Positions 1-15,300 of a DNA stretch of 64,000 nt are shown in pieces (within the stretch, counting starts at the first letter, position 1; each line of letters starts with the position of its first letter). The notes below the pieces were generated by a model. That model did not search any database and was not told the origin of the DNA. It worked only from the letters and a program-made list of their open reading frames with translations. The stretch is from contig JAVHZZ010000006.1 in the NCBI GenBank assembly GCA_036250195.1, forward strand, positions 169,094,424 to 169,158,423, read 5' to 3'. Both the position numbers and the translations under genes were made by a program. Origin of the DNA: Mixophyes australis. Lineage: Eukaryota; Chordata; Amphibia; Anura; Limnodynastidae.

Positions 1-2898
1 ATTTATGATTCGATTCATGATTCATGATTCATGAATCATGATTCAATTCTTGATTCATGATTCATAAATCATGATTCAATTCATGATTCATGATTCAATT
101 CATGAATCATGATTTGATTCATGATTCATGATTCCTGATTCAATTCATGATTCATGATTCAATTCATGATTCATGATTCAATTCATAATTCGTGATTCAT
201 GATTCAATTCATGATTCATGATTCAATTCATGATTCAATTCATGATTCATGATTCAATTCATGATTCAATTCATGATTCATGATTCAATTCATGATTCAT
301 GATTCAATTCATGATTCATGATTCAATTCATAATTCGTGATTCATGATTCAATTCATGATTCAATTCATGATTCATGATTCAATTCATGATTCATGATTT
401 AATTCATGATTCATGATTCAATTCACGATTCATTTAATGATTCATGATTTATGATTCAATTCATGATTTATGATTCGATTCATGATTCATGATTCATGAT
501 TCATGATTCATGATTCATGAATCATGATTCGATTCATGAATCATGATTCGATTCATGATTCATGATTTATGATTCAATTCATGATTTATGATTCGATTCA
601 TGATTCATGAATCATGATTCGATTCATGATTCATGATTCATGAATCATGATTCAATTCATGATTCAAGATTCATGATTAGATTCATGATTCATGATTCAT
701 GAAACATGATTCGATTCAAGATTCATGATTCATGCTTTAATTCATGATTCAATTCATTATTCATGATTCATGATTCATGATTCAATTCATGATTCATTAT
801 TCAATTCATGACTCATGATTCAATTCATGATTCATGATTCAATTCATGATTCATGATTTAATTCATGATTCATTTAATGATTCATGATTTATGATTCAAT
901 TCATGATTTATGATTCGATTCATGATTCATGATTCATGATTCATGAATCATGATTCAATTCATGATTTATGATTCTATTCATGATTCATGATTCATGAAT
1001 CATGATTCAATTCTTGATTCATGATTCATAAATCATGATTCAATTCATGATTCATGATTCAATTCATGATTAAATTCATGAATCATGATTTGATTCATGA
1101 TTCATGATTCATGATTCAATTCATGATTCATGATTCAATTCATGATTCATGATTCAATTCATAATTCGTGATTCATGATTCAATTCATGATTCAAATCAT
1201 GATTCATGATTCAATTCATGAATCATGATTCGATTCATGAATCATGATTCGATTCATGATTCATGATTCAATTCATGAATCATGATTCGATTCATGAATC
1301 ATGATTTAATTCATGAATCATGATTCGATTCATGATTCATGATTCATGAATCATGATTTGATTCATGATTCGTGATTCATGAATCATGATTCGATTCATG
1401 AATCATGATTTAATTCATGAATCATGATTTGATTCATGATTCATGATTTATGAATCATGATTTGATTCATGATTCAAGATTCATGAATCGTGATTCGATT
1501 CATGATTCATGATTCAATTCATGATTCATTTAATGATTCATGATTTATGATTCAATTCATGATTTATGATTCGATTCATGATTCAAGATTCATGAATCGT
1601 GATTCAATTCATGATTCATGATTCAATTCATGATTCATTTAATGATTCATGATTTATGATTCAATTCATGATTTATGATTCGATTCATGATTCATGATTC
1701 ATGAATCATGATTCGATTCATGATTCATGATTCATGAATCATGATTCGATTCATGATTCGTGATTCATGAATCATGATTCGATTTATGAATCATGATTCG
1801 ATTCATAATTCATGATTCGATTCATGATTCATGATTCATTAATCATGATTAAATTCATGATTCAAGATTCATGATTCGATTCATGATTCATGATTCATGA
1901 AACATGATTCGATTCATGATTCATGATTCATGATTTAATTCATGATTCAATTCATGATTCATGATTCATGATACAATTCATGATTCATGATTCAATTCAT
2001 GACTCATGATTCAATTCATGATTCATGATTCAATTCATGATTCATGATTTAATTCATGATTCATTTAATGATTCATGATTTATGATTCAATTCATGATTT
2101 ATGATTCGATTCATGATTCATGATTCATGATTCATGAATCATGATTCAATTCATGATTTATGATTCGATTCATGATTCATGATTCATGAATCATGATTCA
2201 ATTCTTGATTCATGATTCATAAATCATGATTCAATTCATGATTCATGATTCAATTCATGAATCATGATTTGATTCATGATTCATGATTCCTGATTCAATT
2301 CATGATTCATGATTCAATTCATGATTCATGATTCAATTCATAATTCGTGATTCATGATTCAATTCATGATTCAATTCATGATTCATGATTCAATTCATGA
2401 TTCAATTCATGATTCATGATTCAATTCATGATTCATGATTCAATTCATGATTCATGATTCAATTCATAATTCGTGATTCATGATTCAATTCATGATTCAA
2501 TTCATGATTCATGATTCAATTCATGATTCATGATTTAATTCATGATTCATGATTCAATTCACGATTCATTTAATGATTCATGATTTATGATTCGATTCAT
2601 GATTCATGATTCATGATTCATGATTCATGAATCATGATTCATGAATCATGATTCGATTCATGAATCATGATTTAATTCATGAATCATGATTTGATTTATG
2701 ATTCATGATTTATGAATCATGATTTGATTCATGATTCGTGATTCATGAATCATGATTTGATTCATGAATCATGATTTAATTCATGAATCATGATTCGATT
2801 CATGATTCATGATTTATGAATCATGATTTGATTCATGATTCAAGATTCATGAATCGTGATTCGATTCATGATTCATGATTCAATTCATGATTCATTTA

Positions 2899-3052
2899 AT
2901 TCATGAATCATGAATCATGGATCGAATCATGAATCATGAATCGAATCATAAATCATGAATTGAATCATAAATCATGAATCATTAAATGAATCATGATTCA
3001 TGAATCATGAATCATGAATTGAATCATGATTCATGAATCGAATCATGATTCA
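2899..3052 (-). repeat. Left arm of a perfect 154-bp inverted repeat
   Basis: Here the array runs backwards: modules read CATGAAT, CGAAT and TGAAT, and the marker CATTTAATG appears as CATTAAATG at 2,980-2,988. I compared it base by base with 3,162-3,315 (positions sum to 6,214) and found no mismatch over 154 bp. The spacer is 3,053-3,161 (109 bp). The first mismatches are at 2,898/3,316 and 3,053/3,161. The pair could extrude as a long hairpin or cruciform. In the paralogous block near 26,050 this inverted segment is absent and 14 bp of normal sequence occupies its place, so it looks like a template-switch or foldback duplication that replaced 14 bp with 146 bp. Confidence 0.93.
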
Positions 3053-3161
3053 ATTCATGATTTATGATTCGATTCATGATTCATGATTCATGAATCATGA
3101 TTCGATTTATGAATCATGATTCGATTCATGAATCATGATTCGATTCATGATTCATGATTTA

Positions 3162-3315
3162 TGAATCATGATTCGATTCATGAATCATGATTCAATTCAT
3201 GATTCATGATTCATGAATCATGATTCATTTAATGATTCATGATTTATGATTCAATTCATGATTTATGATTCGATTCATGATTCATGATTCGATCCATGAT
3301 TCATGATTCATGAAT
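3162..3315 (+). repeat. Right arm of a perfect 154-bp inverted repeat
   Basis: Normally oriented satellite that served, or looks to have served, as template for the inverted copy at 2,899-3,052. It carries CATTTAATG at 3,226-3,234 and a GATCCATG variant at 3,291-3,298, both mirrored exactly in the left arm. The same normally oriented sequence is present in the paralogous block near 26,205-26,345. That shows this arm is ancestral and the left arm derived. Confidence 0.93.
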
Positions 3316-4060
3316 CATGATTCGATTCATGAATCATGATTCGATCCATGATTCGTGATTCATGAATCATGATTCGATTCATGAATCATGATTCGATTCA
3401 TGATTCATGATTCATGAATCATGATTCGATTCATGATTCATGATTTATGATTCAATTCATGATTTATGATTCGATTCATGATTCATGATTCATGAATCAT
3501 GATTCGATTCAAGATTCATGATTCATGATTTAATTCATGATTCAATTCATTATTCATGATTCATGATTCATGATTCAATTCATGATTCATTATTCAATTC
3601 ATGACTCATGATTCAATTCATGATTCATGATTCAATTCATGATTCATGATTTAATTCATGATTCATTTAATGATTCATGATTTATGATTCAATTCATGAT
3701 TTATGATTCGATTCATGATTCATGATTCATGATTCATGAATCATGATTCAATTCATGATTTATGATTCTATTCATGATTCATGATTCATGAATCATGATT
3801 CAATTCTTGATTCATGATTCATAAATCATGATTCAATTCATGATTCATGATTCAATTCATGATTAAATTCATGAATCATGATTTGATTCATGATTCATGA
3901 TTCAATTCATGATTCAATTCATGATTCATGATTCAATTCATAATTCGTGATTCATGATTCAATTCATGATTCAAATCATGATTCATGATTCAATTCATGA
4001 ATCATGATTCGATTCATGAATCATGATTCGATTCATGAATCATGATTCGATTCATGAATC

Positions 4061-4086
4061 ATGATTTATGAATCGAATCATGATTC
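4061..4086. repeat. Small orientation switch, shared with U2
   Basis: CGAAT at 4,074 is the reverse complement of the usual ATTCG module and is followed by inverted-sense 7-mers for about 20 bp before normal orientation resumes. The same switch lies at 27,103 in U2, at exactly the local offset of 23,029, so it predates the duplication. Confidence 0.75.
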
Positions 4087-5490
4087 ATGATTTATGAATC
4101 ATGATTTGATTCATGATTCATGATTCATGAATCATGATTCGATTCATGATTCATGATTCAATTCATGATTCATTTAATGATTCGTGATTTATGATTCAAT
4201 TCATGATTTATGATTCGATTCATGATTCATGATTCATGAATCATGATTCGATTCATGATTCATGATTCGATCCATGATCCATGATTCATGAATCATGATT
4301 CGATTCATGAATCATGATTCGATCCATGATTCGTGATTCATTAATCATGATTTGATTCATGAATCATGATTCGAACCATGATTCGTGAATCATGAATCAT
4401 GATTCGATTCATGATTCATGATTCATGAATCATGACTCGATTCATGATTCATGATTCATGAATCATGATTCAATTCATGATTCAAGATTCATGATTCGAT
4501 TCATGATTCATAATTCATGAATCATGAGTCGATTCATGATTAAATTCATGAATCATGATTCAATTCATGATTCATGATTCAATTCATGATTAAATTCATG
4601 AATCATGATTTTATTCATGATTCATGATTCATTTCATGATTCATGATTCAATTCATGATTCATGATTCATGATTCAATTCATGATTCATGATTCAATTCA
4701 TGATTCATTATTCAATTCATGATTCGTGATTCATGATTCAATTCATGATTCAATTCATGATTCATGATTCAATTCATGATTCGTGATTCATGATTCAATT
4801 CATGATTCATGATTCAATTCATGATTCATGATTCAATTCATGATTCATGAATTAATTCATGATTCATGATTCAATTCATGATTCATTTAATGATTCATGA
4901 TTTATGATTCAATTCATGATTTATGATTTGATTCATGATTCGATCTATGAATCATGATTCGATTCATGATTCGTGATTCATGAATCATGATTCGATTCAT
5001 GAATCATGATTCGATTTATGAATCATGATTCGATTCATGATTCATGATTTATGAATCATGATTCGATTCATGATTCATGAATCATGATTCGATTCATGAC
5101 TCATGATTCAATTCATGATTCATTTAATGATTCATTAATTATGATTCAAATCATGATTTATGATTCGATTCATGATTCATGATTCATGAATCATGATTCG
5201 ATTCATGATTCATGATTCATGATTCATGATTCATGATTCATGAATCATGATTCGATTCAAGATTCGTGATTCATGAATCATGATTCGATTTATGAATCAT
5301 GATTCGATTCATGAATTATGATTCGATTCATGATTCATGGTTTATGAATCATGATTCGATTCATGATTCATGATTCATGAATCATGATTCGATTCATGAT
5401 TCATGATTCATGAATCATGATTCATTTAATGATTCATGATTTATAATTCAATTCATTATTTATGATTCGATTCATGATTCATGATTCATG

Positions 5491-5566
5491 ATTCAATTCA
5501 TGATTCATGATTCAATTCATGATTCATGATTCAATTCATGATTCATGATTCAATTCATGATTCGTG
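5491..5566 (+). repeat. Four-unit example of the 19-bp sub-repeat (A5-A7-A7)
   Basis: Units start at 5,491, 5,510, 5,529 and 5,548. The first three are identical and the fourth ends in ATTCGTG instead of ATTCATG. The 19-bp form with ATTCA is the characteristic motif of much of the first 35 kb and recurs in many short runs, such as the paralogous stretch near 28,470-28,550. Confidence 0.9.
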
Positions 5567-7136
5567 ATTCATGATTCAATTCATGATTCAATTCATGATT
5601 CATGATTCAATTCATGATTCATGATTCAATTCATGATTCATGATTTAATTCATGATTCATGATTCAATTCACGATTCATTTAATGATTCATGATTTATGA
5701 TTCAATTCATGATTTATGATTCAATTCATGATTCATGATTCATGAATCATGATTTGATTCATGATTCATGATTCATGAATCATGATTCATGATTCATGAA
5801 GCATGATTCGATTCATGAATCATGATTCGATTCATGATTCGTGATTCATGAATCATGATTTGATTCATGAATCATGATTCAATTCATGAATCATGATTCG
5901 ATTCATGATTCATGATTTATGAATCATGATTTGATTCATGATTCATGATTCATGAATCATGATTCGATTCATGATTCATGATTCAATTCATGATTCATTT
6001 AATGATTCATGATTTATGAATCATGATTCGATTCATGATTCATGAATCATGAATCATGATTCGATTCATGATTCATGATTCAATTCATGATTCATTTAAT
6101 GATTCATGATTTATGAATCATGATTCGATTCATGATTCATGAATCATGAATCGATTCATGATTCGTGATTCATGAATCATGATTCGATTTATGAATCATG
6201 ATTCGATTCATGAATCATGATACGATTCACGATTCATGATTCATGATTTATGATTTATGATTCGATTCATGATTCATGATTCGATTCATGATTCATGATT
6301 CATGAATCATGATTTGATTTATGATTCATGAATCATGAATCATGATTCGTGATTCATGAATCATGATTCGATTTATGAATCATGATTCGATTCATGAATC
6401 ATGATACGATTCACGATTCATGATTCATGATTTATGATTTATGATTCGATTCATGATTCATGATTCGATTCATGATTCATGATTCATGAATCATGATTTG
6501 ATTTATGATTCATGATTCATGAATCATGATTCGATTCATGATTCATGAATCATGATTCGATTCATGATTCGTGATTCATGAATCATGATTCGATTCATGA
6601 ATCATGATTCGATTTATGAATCATGATTCGATTCATGATTCATGATTTATGAATCATGATTCGATTCATGACTCATGATTCAATTCATGATTCATTTAAT
6701 GATTCATTAATTATGATTCAATTCATGATTTATGATTCGATTCATGATTCATGATTCATGAATCATGATTCGATTCATGATTCATGATTCATGAATCATG
6801 ATTCGATTCATGATTCGTGATTCATGAATCATGATTCGATTTATGAATCATGATTCGATTCATGAATTATCATTCAATTCATGATTCATGATTTATGAAT
6901 CATGATTCGATTCATGATTCATGATTCATGAATCATGATTCGATTCATGATTCATGATTCATGAATCATGATTCATTTAATGATTCATGATTTATAATTC
7001 AATTCATTATTTATGATTCGATTCATGATTCATGAATTATGATTCAATTGATGATTCATGATTCAATTCATGATTCATGATTCAATTCATGATTCATGAT
7101 TCAATTCATGATTCGTGATTCATGATTCAATTCATG

Positions 7137-7155
7137 ATTCATGAATCGAATCATG
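7137..7155. repeat. Small orientation switch, shared with U2
   Basis: CGAAT at 7,147, flanked by ATGAAT and CATG, marks a brief inverted module in an A5-A7-A7 context. Its counterpart is at 30,126 (offset 22,979, equal to the local block offset). Confidence 0.7.
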
Positions 7156-9329
7156 ATTCAATTCATGATTCATGATTCAATTCATGATTCATGATTTAAT
7201 TCATGATTCATGATTCAATTCACGATTCATTTAATGATTCATGATTTATGATTCAATTCATGATTTATGATTCAATTCATGATTCATGATTCATGAATCA
7301 TGATTTATGATTCAATTCATGATTCATGATTCATGAATCATGATTCGATTCATGATTCATGATTTATGAATCTTGATTTGATTCATGATTCATGATTCAT
7401 GAATCAAGATTCGATTCATGATTCATGATTCAATTCATGATTCATTTAATTATTCATGATTTATGATTCAATTCATGATTCATGATTCATGAATCATGAT
7501 TCGATTCATGATTCATGAATCATGAATCGATTCATGATTCGTGATTCATGAATCATGATTCGATTTATGAATCATGATTCAATTCATGAATCATGATACG
7601 ATTCATGATTCATGATTTATGAATCATGATTCGATTCATGAATCATGATACGATTCATGATTCATGATTTATGATTTATGATTCGATTCATGATTCATGA
7701 TTCGATTCATGATTCATGATTCATGAATCATGATTTGATTTATGATTCATGATTCATGAATCATGATTCGATTCATGATTCATGATTTATGATTCAATTC
7801 ATGATTTATGATTCGATTCATGATTCATGATTCGATTCATGATTCATGATTCATGTATCATGATTCGATTCATGATTCATGATTCATAATTCATGATTCG
7901 ATTCATGATTCATGATTCATGAATCATGATTCATAATTCATGATTCAATTCATGATTCATGATTCATGAATCATGATTCATGATTCAATTCATGATTCAT
8001 GATTTAATTCATGATTCATTTAATGATTCATGATTTATGATTCAATTCATGATTTATGATTCGATTCATGATTCATGATTCATGATTCATGAATCATGAT
8101 TCAATTCATGATTTATGATTCGATTCATGATTCATGATTCATGAATCATGATTCAATTCTTGATTCATGATTCATAAATCATGATTCAATTCAGGATTCA
8201 TGATTCAATTCATGATTAAATTCATGAATCATGATTTGATTCATGATTCATGATTCATGATTCAATTCATGATTCATGATTCAATTCATAATTCGTGATT
8301 CATGATTCAATTCATGATTCATGATTCAATTCATAATTCATGATTCAATTCATGATTCATGATTTAATTCATGATTCATGATTCAATTCACGATTCATTT
8401 AATGATTCATGATTCATGATTCAATTCATGATTCATGATTCAATTCATAATTCGTGATTCATGATTCAATTCATGATTCATGATTCAATTCATAATTCAT
8501 GATTCAATTCATGATTCATGATTTAATTCATGATTCATGATTCAATTCACGATTCATTTAATGATTCATGATTTATGATTCAATTCATGATTTTTGATTC
8601 TATTCATGATTCATGATTCATGAATCATGATTTGATTTATGATTCATGATTCATGAATCATGATTCATGAATCATGATTCGATTCATGAATCATGATTCG
8701 ATTCATGATTCGTGATTCATGAATCATGATTCGATTTATGAATCATGATTCGATTCATGAATCATGATTCGATTCATGATTCATGATTTATGAATCATGA
8801 TTCGATTCATGATTCATGATTCATGAATCATGATTCGATTCATGATTCATGATTCATGAATCATGATTCATTTAATGATTCATGATTTATGATTCAATTC
8901 ATGATTTATGATTCGATTCATGATTCATGATTCGATCCATGATTCATGATTCATGAATCATGATTCGATTCATGAATCATGATTCGATCCATGATTCGTG
9001 ATTCATGAATCATGATTCGATTCATGAATCATGATTCGATTCATGATTCATGAATCATGATTCGATCCATGATTCGTGATTCATGAATCATGATTCGATT
9101 CATGAATCATGATTCGATTCATGATTCATGATTCATGAATCATGATTCGATTCATGATTCATGATTCATGAATCATGATTCGATTCATGATTCATGATTT
9201 ATGATTCAATTCATAATTTATGATTCGATTCATGATTCATGATTCGATTCATGATTCATGATTCATGAATCATGATTCGATTCATGATTCATGATTCATA
9301 ATTCATGATTCGATTCATGATTCATGATT

Positions 9330-12300
9330 TATGATTCAATTCATGATTTATGATTTGATTCATTATTCATGATTCGATTCATGATTCATGATTCATGAAT
9401 CATAATTCGATTCATGATTCATGATTCATAATTCATGATTCGATTCATGATTCATGATTCATGAATCATGATTCAATTCATGATTCAAGATTCATGATTC
9501 GATTCATGATTCATGAATCATGATTCGATTCATGATTCATGATTCATGATTTAATTCATGATTCAATTCATGATTCATGATTCAATTCATGATTCATGAT
9601 TCAATTCATGACTCATGATTCAATTCCTTATTCATGATTCAATTCATGATTCATGATTTAATTCATGATTCATTTAATGATTCATGATTTATGATTCAAT
9701 TCATGATTTATGATTCGATTCATGATTCATGATTCATGATTCATGAATCATGATTCAATTCATGATTTATGATTCGATTCATGATTCATGATTCATGATT
9801 CATGAATCATGATTCAATTCATGATTTATGATTCGATTCATGATTCATGATTCATGAATCATGATTCAATTCTTGATTCATGATTCATAAATCATGATTC
9901 AATTCATGATTCATGATTCATGATTAAATTCATGATTAAATTCATGAATCATGATTTGATTCATGATTCATGATTCATGATTCAATTCATGATTCATGAT
10001 TCAATTCATGATTCATGATTCAATTCATGATTCATGATTCAATTCATGATTCGTGATTCATGATTCAATTCATGATTCAATTCATGATTCATGATTCAAT
10101 TCATGATTCATGATTCAATTCATGATTCATGATTTAATTCATGATTCATGATTCAATTCACGATTCATTTAATGATTCATGATTTATGATTCAATTCATG
10201 ATTTATGATTCGATTCATGACTCAATTCATGATTTACGATTCGATTCATGATTCATGATTCATAAATCATGATTTGATTCATGATTCATGATTCATGAAT
10301 CATGATTCATGATTCATGAATCATGATTCGATTCATGAATCATGATTCGATTCATGAATCATGATTCATGAATCATGATTCGATTCATGAATCATGATTC
10401 GATTCATGATTCGTGATTCATGAATCATGATTCGATTCATGAATCATGATTCGATTCATGATTCTTGATTTATGAATTATGATTTGATTCATGATTCATG
10501 ATTCATGAATCATGATTCGATTCATGATTCAATTCATGATTCATTTAATGATTCATGATTTATGATTCAATTCATGATTTATGATTCGATTCATGATTCA
10601 TGATTCATGAATCATGATTCGATTCATGATTCATGAATCATGATTCGATTCATGATTCATGATTCATAATTCATGATTCGCGATTCGATTCATGATTCAT
10701 GATTCATGAATCATGATTCGATTCATGATTCATGATTCATGAATCATGAATCATGATTCGATTCATGATTCATAATTCATGAATCATGATTCGATTCATG
10801 ATTCATGATTCATGAATTATGATTCGATTCATGATTCATGATTCATGAATCATGATTCGATTCATGAATCATGATTCGATTCATAAATCATGATTCGATT
10901 CATGATTCATGATTTACGAATCATGATTTTAATCATATATCATGATTCGATTCATGATTCATGATTCATGAATCATGATTCGATTCATGAATAATGATTC
11001 GATTCATGATTCATGATTCATGAATCATGATTCATTTAATGATTCATGATTTATAATTCAATTCATTATTTATGATTCGATTCATGATTCATGATTCATG
11101 ATTCAATTCATGATTCATGATTCAATTCATGATTCATGATTCAATTCATGATTCATGATTCAATTCATGATTCGTGATTCATGATTCAATTCATGATTCA
11201 ATTCATGATTCATGATTCAATTCATGATTCATGATTTAATTCATGATTCATGATTCAATTCACGATTCATTTAATGATTCATGATTTATGATTCAATTCA
11301 TGATTTATGATTTAATTCATGATTCATGATTCATGAATCATGATTTGATTCATGATTCATGATTCATGAATCATGATTCATGATTCATGAAGCTTGATTC
11401 GATTCATGAATCATGATTCGATTCATTATTCGTGATTCATGAATCATGATTCGATTCATGAATCATAATTCAATTCATGAATCATGATTCGATTCATGAT
11501 TCATGATTTATGAATCATGATTTGATTCATGATTCATGATTCATGAATCATGATTCGATTCATGATTCATGATTCAATTCATGATTCATTTAATGATTCA
11601 TGATTTATGATTCAATTCATGATTTATGATTCGATTTATGATTCATGATTCATGAATCATGATTCGATTAATGATATATGAATCATGATTCGATTTATGA
11701 CTCGTGATTCATGAATCATGATTCGATTTATAAATCATGATTCGATTCATGAATCATTATACGATTCATGATTCATGATTTATGAATCATGATTCGATTC
11801 ATGAATCAAGATACGATTCATGATTGTTGATTTATGAATCATGATTCGATTCATGATTTATGATTCATGATTCATTTAATGATTCATGATTTATGATTCA
11901 ATTCTTGATTTATGATTCGATTCATGATTCATGAATCATGATTCGATTCATGATTCATGATTCAATCCATGATTCATGATTCATGAATCATGATTCGATT
12001 CATGAATCATGATTCGATCCATGATTCGTGATTCATGAACCATGATTCGATTCATGAATCATGATTCGATTCATGATTCATGATTCATGAATCATGATTT
12101 GATTTATGATTCATGATTCATGAATCATGATTCATGATTCATGAATCATGATTTGATTTATGATTCATGATTCATGAATCATGATTCGATTCATGATTCA
12201 TGATTCATGATTCGATTCATGATTCATAAATCATGATTCGATTCATGATTCATGATTCATGAATCATGATTCAATTCATGATTCAAGATTCATGATTAGA

Positions 12301-15300
12301 TTCATGATTCATGATTCATGAAACATGATTCGATTCAAGATTCATGATTCATGATTTAATTCATGATTCAATTCATTATTCATGATTCATGATTCATGAT
12401 TCAATTCATGATTCATTATTCAATTCATGACTCATGATTCAATTCATGATTCATGATTCAATTCATGATTCATGATTTAATTCATGATTCATTTAATGAT
12501 TCATGATTTATGATTCAATTCATGATTCATGATTCATGAATCATGATTCAATTCATGATTCATGATTCAATTCATGATTCATGATTCAATTCATGATTCA
12601 TGATTCAATTCATGATTCGTGATTCATGATTCAATTCATGATTCAATTCATGATTCATGATTCAATTCATGATTCATGATTTAATTCATGATTCATGATT
12701 CAATTCACGATTCATTTAATGATTCATGATTTATGATTCAATTCATGATTTATGATTCAATTCATGATTCATGATTCATGAATCATGATTTGATTCATGA
12801 ATCATGATTCATGAATCATGATTCATGATTCATGAAGCTTGATTCGATTCATGAATCATGATTCGATTCATTATTCGTAATTCATGAATCATGATTCGAT
12901 TCATGAATCATGATTCAATTCATGAATCATGATTCGATTCATGATTCATGATTTATGAAACATGATTTGATTCATGATTCATGATTCATGAATCATGATT
13001 CGATTCATGATTCATGATTCAATTCATGATTCATTTAATGATTCATGATTTATGATTCAATTCATGATTTATGATTCGATTTATGATTCATGATTCATGA
13101 ATCATGATTCGATTAATGATATATGAATCATGATTCGATTTATGACTCGTGATTCATGAATCATGATTCGATTTATAAATCATGATTCGATTCATGAATC
13201 ATGATACGATTCATGATTCATGATTTATGAATCATGATTCGATTCATGAATCAAGATACGATTCATGATTGTTGATTTATGAATCATGATTCGATTCATG
13301 ATTCATGATTCATGAATCATGATTCATTTAATGATTCATGATTCATGAATCATGATTCATTTAATGATTCATGATTTATGATTCAATTCTTGATTTATGA
13401 TTCGATTCATGATTCATGATTCGATTCATGATTCATGATTCGATCCATGATTCATGATTCATGAATCATGATTCGATTCATGATTCATGATTCGATCCAT
13501 GATTCATGATTCATGAATCATGATTCGATTCATGAATCATGATTCGATTCATGAATCATGATTCGATCCATGATTCGTGATTCATGAACCATGATTCGAT
13601 TCATGAATCATGATACGATTCATGATTCATGATTCATGAATCATGATTTGATTTATGATTCATGATTCATGAATCATGATTCATGATTCATGAATCATGA
13701 TTTGATTTATGATTCATGATTCATGAATCATGATTCGATTCATGATTCATGATTCATGATTCGATTCATGATTCATGAATCATGATTCGATTCATGATTC
13801 ATGATTCATGAATCATGATTCAATTCATGATTCAAGATTCATGATTAGATTCATGATTCATGATTCATGAAACATGATTCGATTCAAGATTCATGATTCA
13901 TGATTTAATTCATGATTCAATTCATTATTCATGATTCATGATTCAATTCATGATTCATTATTCAATTCATGACTCATGATTCAATTCATGATTCATGATT
14001 CAATTCATGATTCATGATTTAATTCATGATTCATTTAATGATTCATGATTTATGATTCAATTCATGATTCATGATTCATGAATCATGATTCAATTCTTGA
14101 TTCATGATTCATAAATCATGATTCAATTCATGATTCATGATTCAATTCATGATTCATGATTCAATTCATGATTCATGATTCAATTCATAATTCGTGATTC
14201 ATGATTCAATTCATGATTCAAATCATGATTCATGATTCAATTCATGAATCATGATTCGATTCATGAATCATGATTCGATTCATGATTCGTGATTCATGAA
14301 TCATGATTCGATTCATGAATCATGATTTAATTCATGAATCATGATTCGATTCATGATTCATGATTTATGAATCATGATTTGATTCATGATTCGTGATTCA
14401 TGAATCATGATTCGATTCATGAATCATGATTTAATTCATGAATCATGATTCGATTCATGATTCATGATTTATGAATCATGATTTGATTCATGATTCAAGA
14501 TTCATGAATCGTGATTCGATTCATGATTCATGATTCAATTCATGATTCATTTAATGATTCATGATTTATGATTCAATTCATGATTTATGATTCGATTCAT
14601 GATTCATGATTCATGAATCATGATTCGATTCATGATTCATGATTCATGAATCATGATTCGATTCATGATTCGTGATTCATGAATCATGATTCGATTTATG
14701 AATCATGATTCGATTCATAATTCATGATTCGATTCATGATTCATGATTCATGAATCATGATTAAATTCATGATTCAAGATTCATGATTCGATTCATGATT
14801 CATGATTCATGAAACATGATTCGATTCATGATTCATGATTCATGATTTAATTCATGATTCAATTCATGATTCATGATTCATGATTCAATTCATGATTCAT
14901 GATTCAATTCATGACTCATGATTCAATTCATGATTCATGATTCAATTCATGATTCATGATTTAATTCATGATTCATTTAATGATTCATGATTTATGATTC
15001 AATTCATGATTATGATTCGATTCATGATTCATGATTCATGATTCATGAATCATGATTCAATTCATGATTTATGATTCGATTCATGATTCATGATTCATGA
15101 ATCATGATTCAATTCTTGATTCATGATTCATAAATCATGATTCAATTCATGATTCATGATTCAATTCATGAATCATGATTTGATTCATGATTCATGATTC
15201 CTGATTCAATTCATGATTCATGATTCAATTCATGATTCATGATTCAATTCATAATTCGTGATTCATGATTCAATTCATGATTCATGATTCAATTCATGAT

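Larger units (their letters stand above)
1..9330 (+). repeat. Large duplicated block U1 (left copy, open at window start)
   Basis: This block is repeated at 23,304 to about 32,300. Base 1 aligns with 23,304 (offset 23,303), and the offset holds through an ATTAG variant at 676 and an ATTCTA variant at 972. A 2-bp deletion in the right copy at 24,331-24,338 makes it 23,301. By 2,203 it is 23,199, by 4,061 it is 23,029, and by 8,162 it is 22,979. The drop from 23,199 to 23,029 is fully explained by a 38-bp segment missing near 25,870 and a net 132-bp gain near 2,900. The last 50 bp is a segment present near 4,580 and missing near 27,610. Rare variants such as TTCAGG at 8,193 are shared, while substitutions are few. 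Internal paralogy also exists: ATTCCTG recurs 2,155 bp apart (near 131 and 2,286). Alignment is lost near 9,330. The true left end lies outside the window. Confidence 0.85.

Noticed and set aside
2567..2600. Yeast-type replication origin consensus in the ATTTATG modules
   Set aside because: ATTTATGATTC resembles the ARS core only loosely (at least two mismatches), and AT-rich repeats give such matches by chance.
9330..9330. Sharp block boundary with a specific recombination signal
   Set aside because: The edges of U and V can be placed only within tens of bases because flanking modules are alike. I saw no motif common to the edges.
10921..10950. Promoter or TATA-like element at the ATCATATATC variant (also near 19,011)
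   Set aside because: It is a two-base variant of the ATTTTAATC-AATCATG module, copied with the V block, and there is no gene next to it.
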